Shown: piece after piece, positions 47,834 through 61,300 of the stretch
Layout of the letters: every line of letters begins with the position of its first letter
How positions within the stretch are numbered: position 1 is the stretch's first letter
Source: Halichondria panicea
Lineage: Eukaryota > Porifera > Demospongiae > Suberitida > Halichondriidae
DNA length: 64,000 nt
NCBI RefSeq assembly: GCF_963675165.1
Contig: NC_087384.1
Span: 4,209,182-4,273,181, forward strand
Direction: 5' to 3'
The notes under the pieces: model-generated
The model's input: the letters and a program-made list of their open reading frames with translations, nothing else
Databases searched by the model: none
What the model was told of the DNA's origin: nothing
Program-made: the position numbers and the translations under genes

Positions 47834-48530
47834 TATGCATGTGTTTGATAAGCTTTCAACGTGCGGATGTGTCTGAGTATATGCACCACTAATTGATACA
47901 TTCCATGTATATAATACCGGTACATGCACACTGTGACAGTCAGGCAATTCTATTTCCCATGGTGATTTGAATGGGAAAGCATTAAGTTAGAGTGTGTTCA
48001 TAGTTTTTGTGTAGGGGGTTAATTAATTTATGTAATCGAATTATCTATACATGCAGGATCGTAAATTTAATGCATAAACATTTGCAATACGCTAGGATTG
48101 GCTAGGGAGTACTGAAAAGTATCGAAATACGAGAATCTAGGGAGACCCGTACGTCAATCTGTCAACTCGGGTCCGTATAAGTGAATGATACTGATACTAT
48201 TAACCCGAGGCCACGCCGCGGTGACTCGGGATATAGTAGTTGTTCTGTGTATTTCGAGTCTGCTCACCTGGTGCGATAGCGCTGTGTTTGTACCATGGAT
48301 AGCCTCAACAAAACAAGGTAGTAGTTAGTAGTTAGATGTTATAAAACTTCGTTGTCGAATAAAAATGAGCAAAAGCTAAGAAGCTAAGAAGCTAAGAAGC
48401 TTGAATTTGCACATTGGCCTAGATGTATACGCGGCCTTAATTGACTCGAGGCCAAAATTGACAAATTAACGCCGAAGGTTTGCACTTCAGTGTTCTTGTA
48501 TTTAGCACAGAATGCAATTGAAAAGTGTTG
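47834..48530. other. 5' flank of receptor copy D
   Basis: Collinear with 8295-8985 of unit A. The frame of copy D is open upstream to 47947 but without signal-like character. No other gene. Confidence 0.5.
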
Positions 48531-49230
48531 TACCGGTATCATAAAATTTTAGGCCCCCCCGGGCCTAGAATTTTAACATTCTAGGCCCCCTCTTAAAAGA
48601 TTAGGCCCCCCCATAACAGCGCAACAGCGGTAATATTTATGATACATTGAATGTGTATTCTCAAAAGTACAACAACAAAAAACCAGCTATATTAGTATAT
48701 ATAATACATTACAGTCTATGCAGTGCCAGTTGCTGAATGAAGCTCTCCTCACATGCACACATTTCATGCAACTGGTCGACCGGCTGGCCCCTGCTGGGAA
48801 AGTTGGAATGGCGAAGCTAGCACAAAGTTGCAAATACTTTTATGGCGATAGCTATGCACAACATCGATTGTCTAATTAGAGGCAGATCCAACATTGCAAA
48901 GCTGCACCAAAGCATTTAACTCTTATTATAAGCATGAGTAACTTGAAGGTAAATCTTGCTAGTACTTTTAGACAGAGTCTTTGCATGCATGTCTCTTTAA
49001 TTGATGCTTTGTCAACTAATAGAGCTTACCTTACCATAATATTATATCTCTTTAACTTTGTTTATCTTTGTTCCATCGTGCAGAAAAGGATAGCAGAAAA
49101 GAGGGGGTCTAATCTCACAGTTGGGGGCCTAAACTGTTAACATTCTAGGCCCGGGGGGCCTAAAAGTTTAAAATTCTAGGCCCAGGGGGGTCTAAACATG
49201 GGGGGGGCCCAACATTTTATGACACCGGTA
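48531..49230. mobile_element. 700-bp element with long G/C-tract inverted ends
   Basis: Left end taccggtatcataaaatttta and right end aacattttatgacaccggta are inverses, each followed inward by repeated ggcccccc/ctagaattttaa motifs for about 80 bp. Units A and B carry only the left end. The interior has no recognised gene. Confidence 0.75.
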
Positions 49231-49744
49231 TGTACCGTAAATATAGCTAGTAATTTCCGGGGGGGGGGGGGGAGGGGGAAATATTTGTGGTTTTCATTGA
49301 ACATGCACTGGAGCACGAATATTATACCCACAAATGAAGCAATCTTAACTACCTTTACCTGCAGTGCGAGCAGCAACCACGAAAATAATATCCGCGAATT
49401 GTTCACAAATACTTTTGCCCCCCGAAAATTACCCGCTGTACGGTATCATCTGCAGCTCCTGGTACATGTTGTTGTTGATTGTCTGATATTCACAACATTG
49501 TTGTGAATATCATATAAGTATATTATACTTGATCATGATTTCTTCAGCATCATTATAAATTGTATTGTAGTGATGTGAGATGCACATGTCAATTGTCTAT
49601 AAGACTTAAAGTTATACACTATGGCTGTTCATGATGTTGTTTAACGAAAGTGGAATAAGAGGTGACATGCAGAGATTGGTGGAATTTCAAATAAAAGACA
49701 GAAAAAAGTTTCTAAGCCAATGTTAATTAATGTGCTAACTTCTA
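49231..49744. other. Unassigned stretch with a G run and a palindrome
   Basis: A run of about 12 G (49260-49272) and the palindrome at 49484-49512; no gene seen. Confidence 0.5.
49484..49512. repeat. 29-bp palindrome
   Basis: tgatattcacaac and gttgtgaatatca around a 3-base centre; perfect arms. Confidence 0.9.
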
Positions 49745-50590
49745 CATAGAAAATCATTCGCGTTTCACTATATAATTATGTCATTTTCCCCCTCCGCCCA
49801 AACACATTTTTTCTTTTCTTTGAGAACCAGGCATCCATAAATGCGCCACCGACATAAGCCATGGAAAGTAGATCTGTAACGCCGTAAATGGTCCCCCCAG
49901 ACCTTGCTGCTGTAGATGGTCAGATCATCTACAGCAGCAATAATTTGATCCCGTGCAATAAACGGTTCCCCTGCATGTGTGAGCATTGATCAAACAGATG
50001 GAACTGGTCAATGAGAGCAGATCCTATAATCATCTTCATTCGATTAAAGTTTTGAACAGCAGAAGCTTGGCCTTTCCCTACGAAATGGTACGTCAGGACA
50101 TGATCAATGCACAAACTGCTCGAAATGGTTTCATGTATGAACTGTGTTATATTATTTTTAACATGTATCACAACTCTTTTATCGGTTAATGCACATTGTA
50201 TGCACGTTTAAGTGATCATGGTGATACTGTTTGGCCTACAGTATCTGTGAGTCCATGGCAATTACATCTAGCTCTAGAATTGAGATGCAGTATACTAAAC
50301 TCTGGATGCATGGGGGAGGGGGGTGGGGCGTATGCAGCAGCATAGATGGTCTGGGGGACAGTTCATGCATGGCAACTATACATTGCCGTAGATTGTCCGG
50401 GAGGAGTACAAAATACAGCAGGGAGGAACCGTCTATAGCAGTACAGATACAGGTACATACTTCCCTCGGACCGCTCACCGGATACATGTAGTCCCCCCGG
50501 ACCGTTCACCGCAACTTGGGTCCAATTATACAGCAGAATTTCTGCCATAGACGGTCCGGGGGGACTCGTTTGTATGGGAGGATCAGTTTT
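49745..50590. repeat. Dispersed repeat, copy 2 (related to 44930-45480)
   Basis: Same landmark order as copy 1 with about 300 bp of extra sequence in the middle. Open frames here (for example 49929-50171) have no known domain. Confidence 0.72.
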
Positions 50591-50657
50591 TGTACAAATG
50601 TAGGCCACAATTTAGTCTAACACACTTGTTAAAAGCAGTACAATATTGTATACCATG

Positions 50658-50805
50658 CAGAGGAGAGTACGACAGGCGCGGTGCAGCTCTAGCAATTAGG
50701 CTTTGATTCAGCAGTAATTATCCGCCCACGCCCTGCCCATGCAGTATGTTTTTGTTGAGCATAATCAGAGGCTTTAGCTGCACCACGCCTGTCGGACCTC
50801 CTCTG
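50658..50805. mobile_element. 148-bp MITE with ~30-bp inverted ends
   Basis: cagaggagagtacgacaggc and, from the other side, cagaggaggtccgacaggcg. Both arms continue to ggtgcagct. Same family as 1601-1923. Confidence 0.85.
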
Positions 50806-52658
50806 ATTGTATACTGTCATGCAGTGAATATACTAATCATACACATACGACACACTATATATATGCCTTGTGTACACAGTTTTATAGACGTCTCACCGTA
50901 CATAATTATAGTGCCTAATTTTATAATTTGGTGGATTGACCTCGAACAGCGAAAATGGAATCACCGTTTCCCCTCAATTTGGTTTATATGGAGGGTTATG
51001 GCGGAAATAAATTTTGGTAAGGATTGCCAAACAAAAAAGCCGCCAAATATACTTCAGTTGTATCTTTCGCAAATAATTATAATTACCAGCTAGAATCTAC
51101 ATGCATGTACAATTATGCATACTAAATATTAACATACCTTTTTCCAAGCAATTTGGGCGGCAGTTTTTAGTCCAGTCCCACATGTCCAAGCTATACTCTT
51201 ATACACAACACTATGCATGCACCCTACAAAACATACATAAATAGAAGAATGAAAATTGAACTCTGACAGGTATATATACTGCATAGCGTGCATAATGTTA
51301 TCCAACCATAATAGAAAACGCATAATTATAGATCTACATGTACATCTATAATTATAAAATGGGCGGAGGTTATTATCCAAGTATATTATGAGCTGAAAGC
51401 TTCGAAAACTTAAAAACTTGCTAGACTACCCTAGCAAGTGTTGGTCTAGCCTTGTTCCCACGCCCATGCACTCGATCCTTATTGGTCGAAAGACTTTTCT
51501 CGAGAGGTATGTATAGGAGGCTATAATTTTATAGTGTTAATTGGTCCTGTTGCCATTTTGAGCGGGAGGAACACATCGATCTATAGACAGCATATAGTAT
51601 GTATTATTAGTTTTAATCCTTTTAATGAAACTGCATGACCGTATATGATACGGTTCCAATGCAAAGTGGTGACTAGATGAACCGAACCACACATGCATGC
51701 ATTTTGTGCTAATATTGGTGATAACAACCCACTTTCTTTGTCCTTTATTGAGTGGGGGAGCTAGGCTCATGACCATGCAGTGACAGTGAACTCCAAGATG
51801 TAGACTCTCATTGTACCTTCCAGAGTGAGCATGCCAGTGGTAAAGGAGTGATAAACACAAATGTATGTCATGCATGCACCTCATGTTTTCCTCAATGACA
51901 TTATCTATAGATCTATAATTTTATCTATGTCATACCAGGAGTACATGAATATTCATGTACTCCTGGTCATACTCATAAACACTATGGTTCAATGCAGCAG
52001 TGTGGGCTACCACAAGGATACCGATGACCCGCTCCTCTTTAGAACAGCTTTGACTCTTTATTGATCCATGCACCTCCTAATGAGCCCGAAAATACTTCCC
52101 AACCATGCCCGCACCTTTCCTCTAGTTTACTGTTCATTGTGTCTAAGCCTCAATCCTCACAACAGAAAAATGGGGGGTTGGGGCACAACATAAACTTTTA
52201 CCAACCTATTATATATTTTACACATCACCCTCTTCAAATTCATCACTCATTTATCACTATTCTTATACAATCATGGTATTATACGCAAGCAGTTTTGAAC
52301 AAAATCGAGTGCATACATCAGCCGTGTGTGGATATTCCTTCCAGCTCTTTATGCATAAAAATACTCACACCTAACCTGTTACGAAAATGTTGACATATAT
52401 ACACACGTGTTATAAAATAAAATCACAATAAAATTAATGTACAAAAAGACACGATGTATATTCAGTTGGTTTATCGTGTCATCTATTGTTAATGGACGGC
52501 ATTATACTTGGACTCGTTGCTCGCCTGCATAAATATACGATTAGGGCTGTGAAGATTATGTATGAGGAGCATTAGAAGCTTTTATAGTCTGAAATGAAAA
52601 CACCGCGGTTGTTGTTAAAATTGAGAAAAAGATTAGCACTATAATTATATAGGCTAAG
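50806..52658. other. Gene-free 1.85 kb
   Basis: AT-rich intergenic sequence with short open frames lacking domains; holds the 34-bp palindrome at 51934. I see no gene. Confidence 0.55.
51934..51967. repeat. Perfect 34-bp palindrome
   Basis: accaggagtacatgaat followed immediately by its exact complement attcatgtactcctggt, with no spacer. Confidence 0.95.
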
Positions 52659-53162
52659 AATAACAATGAAAGTACCGTGGGTGCTGATGCCTCGCCTCGG
52701 TGGATGTGTCAAAGCTACATGACATAAAGCTACCAGCTATTGCATACACACATGCATGATATTATGAGCATTTTTGCATCAGGCTAATCACAGGGTAACT
52801 CATGCAAAGAGTGGGAAATGATCGATCATGCCTAAAAAGGATGGTAAAAGTACAAAGTCTAAAATTAATGGCTACTGCATGCATCAGTACAGGAGCCTTG
52901 CAGCACTCTTGCAGCTACTAATATTATAGCTAGCGTTCTATAGTGCAGAGCTAACTACTAAGTAGAGTAGCACTCCATGGACAAGTTTTTCTATGCACTT
53001 TTCTGAAAAAGCTGCAATAGCATTCCAAGTAAGCAAAACTATAGGCATAACTCAAGAACCAAGCATTATTTTTTAAATCCACCAATTCAAATCCAAGAAA
53101 ACATTACTAGAAACTCTTACTTGGCAGTTCATTGATCCTGTAGCGGTCTAAACAGACACATG
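52659..53162. repeat. ~500-bp direct repeat at the P2X 3' end
   Basis: Roughly 80% similar by eye to 57288-57803: shared strings include gtgctgatgcctc, gagtgggaaatgatc, gagccttgcag and aagtagagtagca. The end of the repeat holds a possible terminal exon of P2X. Confidence 0.85.
53129..53147 (-). CDS. P2RX: Candidate alternative P2X exon 12
   Basis: If the donor at the exon 11 stop is used, acceptor tgtctgtttAG at 53148 joins in phase and gives a tail ending VTPLQDQ (432 aa instead of 427). The intron would be 180 bp. It lies at the end of the 500-bp repeat; the repeat copy in intron 8 preserves an equivalent AG and a short open frame ending KDQ. Confidence 0.45.
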
Positions 53163-53323
53163 CACACATGCACAAACACACTACCGTACACACTACCGTA
53201 TACTTTGCTTGCGCATGCGCACCGAGGCATAATAATCTATATACGCACACAGGTGTAATATAGAGACAGCGATCAGTACGTACCGTATTATTATACAAAA
53301 ACATGTTATGATACATTTATGAC

Positions 53324-53467
53324 TCACGTCACCTCTTCCTCATCTTCCTCTTCAATGACCTGGTAGTCATCTATTATCGGATCGTTTACGTTGAGGTACT
53401 TTTTCCGACGGTAGTATGAGCGTTTACCCAACACGTAGAGTACAAGAATATCAGAGATCACTGCCGC
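53324..53467 (-). CDS. P2RX: P2X exon 11 (end of TM2 and cytoplasmic tail)
   Basis: Reads SDILVLYVLGKRSYYRRKKY and an acidic tail ending EEEVT with TGA at 53326-53324. The stop codon overlaps a good donor (AC|GTGAGT at 53327-53322), so the exon may also be spliced on. Confidence 0.9.
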   Translation of the reverse strand, partial: AAVISDILVLYVLGKRSYYRRKKYLNVNDPIIDDYQVIEEEDEEEVT

Positions 53468-56400
53468 CTGTGCGTGTGTGTATGGGGGTGTGGTGGGTAC
53501 AAGTCATCATGCTTTCATAACATGTATAACTCAAACACATCAATTTTATTCTACTGAATGTATAAGTTGACACCACAAAACTACATTGAATATGGTACGT
53601 GTATATATATGCATGTACGTATTCTATAATAATGGTAGAAATGTCGCATATTTACAAGGTGGAACATCTATACTATATAGGGGACATCAAAATCTCTGTA
53701 AATAAATCTTTACGAATACATGCAACCATTAACTTTGCACCCGCTTGAGTGTTTTGTCCGCAACAACTGAGAACAGCCTTTATACAAATAATAGCTCACA
53801 GAGTTCTTGGCTGTATATACACTCGTTATCAAAATAGTTTACTCGGGCACTATCGGCTACAGTCATGAGATGTGTAAACGATGTCCATGGTACTTACAAT
53901 ACTGAGTAGAGCCAGCATGGAACCCAGCTTTAAAGCCAGATTCACTGGATCAAACTTTCCACCCTACATGGTAAAAAGACAAGCAGTATAATATTTTTCA
54001 TGTAATACAGCAGTATACTGAGCATTCATGATTACAGTAATGGTATCAGGGACGCGCCCACGGTCCTTGCTACTAAACACCTCTAGACAAAAATAACCAC
54101 CACTTAGGCCTATTTTACTAAACACCTCTGGGGCCTATTTTACTCAGAGAAATAGAAACGTCAAATGTGTGTGTTAAATTGAGACTGAGGATTTCGAAAA
54201 TAGCCACCACTTCGAAAATTTTGGGCACATCACTGGTTTTTGTTTTTGCACTGGTTTTTGCTTTGCATACTACTCAGGCACACAAGTAGGGGAATTTGAG
54301 CCAGAGGGGGATATCCCCCTTTCCCCTGTATGACACCCTGATAGGTATGGTCATTTGAACCTCAAAATAAAATCCATAACTCCTCAAAAATAAAGTGCCA
54401 TACGGCAGTCGAACTGCAACTGTTGAGCAGTTGGAATACACAGACCGATAGAAATTAAGGCGTACACACAAACAGCACTCCTGCGCGGCTACGCCCCAAG
54501 GCTTTCTGAAATAGATAATATAACACGTGAAGAACTGACCACTCCAGACACTTCTATCTTGAAGAGAACGCCGTATGCCTTGTACATCTTCCTAAACTCC
54601 AATCCATCCCTGTTGTAGTACTTAGTGAACCTGAGGGAATGATTACAATCAGGTTTCTAAACCGGCTGAGTGCAATAATTATTATTGCACGAAAACAAAA
54701 CAATCACATTAGTATACATAAAACTGTATTATGCATTACTAAATAGTGAAGCTGAAAGCCAATTTAACATCAAACATTATGAAACGAGCAAAATTGCTAT
54801 GATAAACAAAAATGCCAAACAATTACTGAGTGTGTGCAAATGGGCAATGGCATACACGCAACTAAACTACACAGGTGCTTAACATTACAGCCAAGCATTA
54901 CAGCATGCTACGTCTGAAATGAGTCCACATTTCCACCCTCATTACTTTAAGCTCTCTATACAATTGCATGCACGCAATTAGTTAAACTAAAATTGAAAGT
55001 TTTGATACATTAAACAGACACAATAATTATAGTACATACATCCCTCTACATAAGCAATTAACCTTGCATTATCTATCAGCTTCTTAACAAATACAAGTAC
55101 AAAGCAGAGTTCTAAAGATAAACTACCATAATTATGGCTACGATAAATAGACTACCATTAGAAACTACAAGACTGCTACGCCCTCAGGCTGTACCAAGGT
55201 CTGGAAAAACTCTCTCTAGATCAAAATTACTGCTGAAAAGTGTGTGCACATGGTCTCCAGCTGTGACTCTAATATTTGCTTGGACTTTTCTGATTGGTGC
55301 CATGTACGAAGGAGCTGACAATGCTAAACATGCTTTCATCGAAGGACTGGGTGACAATACTACTAAGAGCCCCGTAGACTTATTGATTGTAGTACACGGC
55401 CTGCTTGCTATAGCCAACATGTTCTACCCCCTGGGTGGTCTGCTAGCAGACGTATGGTGTGGACGATATCGAATGGTTGTCTCCAGCCTTTTTTTTCTTT
55501 GGTTGTGTCTGGCCCTTATGACTGTACTGGCAATAGTGCATGTATCAACCATTGGAACCACTACAAAAATCGTTGAAGTAGTTCTCCTTGCTCTGTCATT
55601 TGTGACGTTTATACCAGCTCTTGCAGGATACATTTCGAACATAGTTCAACTCGGGTTCGACCAGCTTCATGACGAGCCTAGTCAGTCACTGGGAATGTTT
55701 GTGCACTGGCTCACTTGGGCAGAGAATTTGGGAATCACTGTAGTTCACATCTTCAATACAGTGGTGCAATGCACAGAGGGAGACAAGAGCATAGGACAAA
55801 CAATGCGTGTAGCCTTTTATTTTTCTCCGACGGCCTTCCTAATAATTCTTTCAGTGTTACTAGTGATTACTTCATTCACCCGCCGCTACTTTTACAGAGA
55901 ATATATTCACAAGAACCCATACAAACTGATTATCAATATTCTGAACTTTGCTCGAAAGAACAAAAATCCAGTACGTGCACCGAGTGCATTTGTGTACACT
56001 TATCACAGAAAGCCATCGAGAATTGATTATGCCAAAGAGGTCTATGGTGGTCCATTCACTAACTCCGATGTAGATGATGTTAAAACATTTCTACGTGTCC
56101 TACTTGTACTATTTGCCCTAGGGCCTATTTACATAATATACGCTTCAACTTCAAACACACTATTCCCTCTCTTTGAACTTCACACTAGCAATGAAACCGC
56201 AGTTAATAACTCCACCTGCACAGCAAGATGGATTCTCTTGGAAAGTGGATGCCTTTCGAAAGTCATCACACTCATTTTACTGCCCGTGTACATCAGAGTA
56301 GTATATTCTGTGATGCGAAACAGGGTACCCAAGATTATCACCCGAATAGGCATATCGGCCGTTTTCTATATACTATCTGTGGCTAGTATGCTAGTGATTG

Positions 56401-59400
56401 ATCTGATAGGACACGTCACAAGGTATATTAATGGAGAACAGAATACAGTCTGCTTGTTTTTTCAAAAGAGAGATGACATTGACTCTTTGCACATGAGCTG
56501 GTGGGTACAAATAATACCAAATCTTTTACTGGACATTGCCCCTACAATTTTGCAAGCCACAACTCTTGAATTCATATCAGCTCAGGGACCACACACAATG
56601 AAAGGTGTACTTGTCGGCCTACTATATGCAATCAGAGGGTTCTACCAACTTATAAGTGCTGCCTTCATATATCCATTTAGCCTTCATTTATGGAGAAAAA
56701 ATGAGGGTCCCATTTTTAGTTGCGAACTTGGCTACTTCCTGGTGACAATAGGATTATCTCTAGTGGGTGTGGTTAGTTTTATAATCAGTGCCTGCAGGTA
56801 CAAGTATAGAGTACGTGGGGAGGAAGGGTTTTCCCAGAGTGACGTGGAGGAGGTATTTGAGCGACGAATCAGGCAAGAGCAAGAGTACCTGAGGGGATTC
56901 AGTCAACAGGAGCTATCAGCTTACCAGGAGGAGGAGATGACTACCAATGATTACTAAAGGCGGCCTCGGATCGAATTATAGACTTTCATACTATTACTAC
57001 GTAACAGGTACATGTAGAGAGTTGTCTAATATTAGAAAACCTGAATCCCTACTTTTGACATAATTATACGAACTTGGCATGCACTGTATAATATTATATT
57101 ACCATAATTATAAGTGCCAACTTCCAAATCGAGACAAAACATGGAAGGGCATTAGCGAATTTTCAGGAATTTAAGCACATTTTGACCATTGCACTCTGAT
57201 TTTCAGTGGCAAAGACAACAATTTACCCGGTCTTGTTTGTTTATACTCTTGTGGGATGCTCAGCTCTCACTATAGCTTGCGCATGCTCATAACAATAATA
57301 AAAGCACCGCTGGTGCTGATGCCTCAGTGGAAGTTTCAAAGCTAATGCTAAGCTACTAGCTATTATAATTATCATGATGAACACTTTTTTGCATAAAGTT
57401 TGCTACATGGAATCATAGTAGATCTAATAAACAGAGAAACTCAAGGAGTGGGAAATGATCAACTATGATTGTTGTTAAAAACGATCGATGCCAAAAGTCC
57501 AAGTCTAGGTGCATCAGGAGAAGAGCCTTGCAGCTCTCTTCTCACTCTAGCAGCTACCAATAGCTAGCGTTCTAGTGCAGAGTTAAATACTAAGTAGAGT
57601 AGCAACACTCTATGGGCAAATTTTTCTACGCACTCTTCTGAAAAGGCTGCAATGGCATTCCAAGTAGGCATAACTCGAGAACAAAGCATTATTTTGCAAA
57701 TCCACGAATTAAAATCCAAGAAAACATGACTAGAAGCCTATAGAAACTCTTACTTACACTTCATTGATCCTTGAGCAGCTGTAGCAGTCTACACAGACAC
57801 ACAGCTAGTGCAGGGATTTATTGAGCATTACATTGCCTGCTGATTTAGCAAAGTTAAGGGAATTACATCAGACTATACTCCTCTGATACAACAAGCATCC
57901 AGGGTATGTAACAATTAGGCAAGGAGTAACAGCTATATAATGCAACTTGTCACATATCACATTTAAAATCGGTTTCTCACACACAAAAATATGGATACCC
58001 TTATCTGCTAACACTTATGTTATAAATATTATGGAAACTATCACTCCTCGCCAACATTATTAATTTGTTCACTGTAATTACTATCACAATGACAACTGTT
58101 CGATTGAATGCAGAAAGACAGGGCATCTATATGCACGTAACGTACATGTAGATGAAACGTGTATCCATGCATGCACTTACAATTAGTCTGTTGGTATACA
58201 TGCATGTTACTTGTATAGTGTGAGCAGTGAAAAACGTCAAAATTGCCTTTTGTGCACCTGCACACTAGAAATACCACGAGTTGTAGAGTGTGTGCATGGT
58301 GTGCATGCATGCATACGTGATTGTACACACTGTACCTAAAGTTAAATCCAGGTGAAATTTTTACGTCAGGATCGTCCAACCTGCACAACGAAATACGACA
58401 CGCGAATACTAATTGCACAATAACTACAATCATATATGTATACGAACCGCATAGCGGGTTATTTTTGTATGGTGGACATTTTATTTGTATTGTAGAGCAT
58501 CTTGTATTGTAGAGCATCATACGAATTTACAAAAAAATATATTCTACCGCAATACGTTCATCAACGTCACTATTCTGAGCTGTAAGAATAATTAGAATAC
58601 ATACGAAAATCAACCGGCCGCTATACAGTATGTATTTAAGCATTTTCGTGCAAACGTATACGTACCTTTTTGCCGAGTATTTCGGATGACAGTTTTGTAG
58701 CCCCATATCCAAGTTACAGTTCCAGGTTATCTCTAGTCCCACCACACCACCCTACAAAAACAAAAACAAGAGGATATTGCACATAATAAACCATCATCCT
58801 ATATGGAACACTCCGTCCAAAAGGAGTACACAACTGACAGTATTACTCATTGATACGTACTTGCACAAGCTGTATGTGTGGTAAGGATCATAACATTATA
58901 TTAATAATTATTTATGAAAACAGACCTCGGTTTCAATATGAGCAGAACTACATGTAGAGGTTTGAACACTTTACACTTACTAGGGTAGCGAGAGTTTTGA
59001 AGTCAGTTTTATTGCCATCTTTATCGGGAGGAATCATATCCACAATCTGCTCGAGTGAGAAGATAGGACAGTAGAGACCGTTCAATGAGGAGTCGTTGTG
59101 CACACAATTTTTGATGAACGTTTCATTCACATTATCCAAGATGTTGCGTCTGTACACAAGAGGATTATACATTGTATATACGTAGGGTTTACCTCATTTG
59201 CAAACCCTTCCTTAATGAAAAAAACAACTAATAATACACAAGTACATGTACATGACTGTATAGACTACATACATTTTAGCCTAGAAGGTAAAACATGTGT
59301 GCGTTATATGAAATTAAGGCTAAGGGTTAAGCTGGAACACTGTATGACTCGTTAACGCATCAGCCATTTATGGAATAGATCGAATGCCATGTACTGCCAA

Positions 59401-61269
59401 CTTTTCTACAATCAACTTTTCTACAATCAATCCTCTAAACACACATACACACACTACCATGCTGTAAGTTAGCAACGATTGAGCCTTCTGCATTGATAAA
59501 TGAGGTAGCTAGCTGTTTGGATTAGTAACAGAGGGTCAACTGAACCAGTAGCTAATAATGTGCTGACATTAATTTTGTACTACTCACTTTCTGTCTCCTG
59601 TGTTGAATGTGGGGAACTCGACTGAGTTCTTGACTAAGACTGTGAACTCACGGATGTCTATCTTAGGTCCACTCTTCCTGAGTGAGTAAACACATACGTA
59701 CATATAATAATGTACAGTGCGGTATAGAACAAAATAGCAGCCGGTAACCAGCCAATTTCCGTGCAATTAACACAAATGACCTAGCATATGGTCAGCCTGT
59801 GCGTACGCTAAATCGTTTTGGGTGTGGCTTAATCTATCCAAGCATCTGCAGAACAGTTTGCACAAACACGTGTTAGATAAGAAGATAGATTTTTGTGCAG
59901 TAGAAAAACTTATCGGTTATGTATCAGTAAAAGGACATACAGTTAAATCTAGCCTTCAGTCAAAGAAAATGAAAGTGTGTTACAAACCTTCCAATATTGG
60001 GAGACACCATGCAGACAGAGTTACACATGCCTCGATTATGACTCATAACAGGAGGGAACTAGAAAGAAGATAGTCACAAAGCTTCTGTGTGGTTAAGTAC
60101 AGGACAAGTACTTCTAGAGGACGAAACTTTAGTGAGAAGTGGAAGACTCTAGCCTCACATTCGTAGGCCAGTCCCTAACACTAAACAAATCCTCACCTAG
60201 CGTTATAATAGAAGAAAGTCAGGTTGGGAACGAGGTTATATATGCATATGCCTGCACAAGAGTTTACTTCCACCGATATTGTGGCAACAAGGCAGGCCCA
60301 CTTACATGTAAGGTTACGGTGTACTAATTGCTCATGAATAATTCATAAGATATTTATCATACAGTAGAACCTCGATTATCCGGCCCTCCATTATCCGGAA
60401 CCTCGATTATCTGGCTTGGCAGTTTTCTTTTTATCAGATTAAATAATTCTGAAAATGGGCGTGTCCCTAAAATGCGCATGCGCGTCGCAGCTGTTACCAT
60501 GGAGACATGCCTGCTTATCTTCTGCGCATGCGCAGACAACCAGTGGCACTGCTGTTTATCAATAAAGTGGGTGGATCAAGGCGTGGTTTATTTATTCAAT
60601 TATCCGGCATATTCACTTATCCGGCCTGCTTCTGGAACCAAGGTGTCCGGATAATCGAGGTTCTACTGTAGTGCTAAGTACTGTACATGTAAGCTACATG
60701 TACAACTACATGTACAACTGATCGCCGTCCTCGAAGTTTAATAATACAGTGAAACCTCCTTAACGACCACCTCTGAACTGCCATGAAACGGTCAAGAACT
60801 CAGGTTCGGATTGAAACTACAACGAGCAGCTTTCTTTCTAGTCCCAATCAGCTTTATTGACTTTCCGAGCTAAATAGCCATGTGCTAAATCAGCAGAATT
60901 TATTGCTGAGATAGCAGCGTCATAAAAGCTAGCGCTAGATCGTCCTCTTCAAAGCTTGCACTAAAGAAGCAGTTAGCAATTCATCGTTCACTTATAGCAG
61001 GAATTGGCTCGTAATTCAACTACCACTGTAGCATTATAACATTGTAAGACTACCTCTGTTATATATACAGGCTCCAGTGTACTTACGTAATACTCTTATT
61101 TTCACTCTCAGTAGGACACCAAGCTGTTATCTCACACAGCTGCTCCCCACTATAAGAGTCAAACACACATCGTCCCGTCACGGGTCCATTACCGCCCTTT
61201 AACACCTTCCCCTTGTACTCAGCACAGTCCGAGTCATTCTTACACGGTGCGTCAGTGACTGAGGGGGAC

Positions 61270-61300
<31 letters not shown>

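Noticed and set aside
58041..58520. 159-codon minus-strand ORF
   Set aside because: It is P2X exon 8 read through its donor into intron 8; only 58336-58380 is coding.
60753..60800. Second MITE end (cagtgaaacctccttaacga)
   Set aside because: Looks like a known type of transposon terminus, but no matching inverted end was found nearby.
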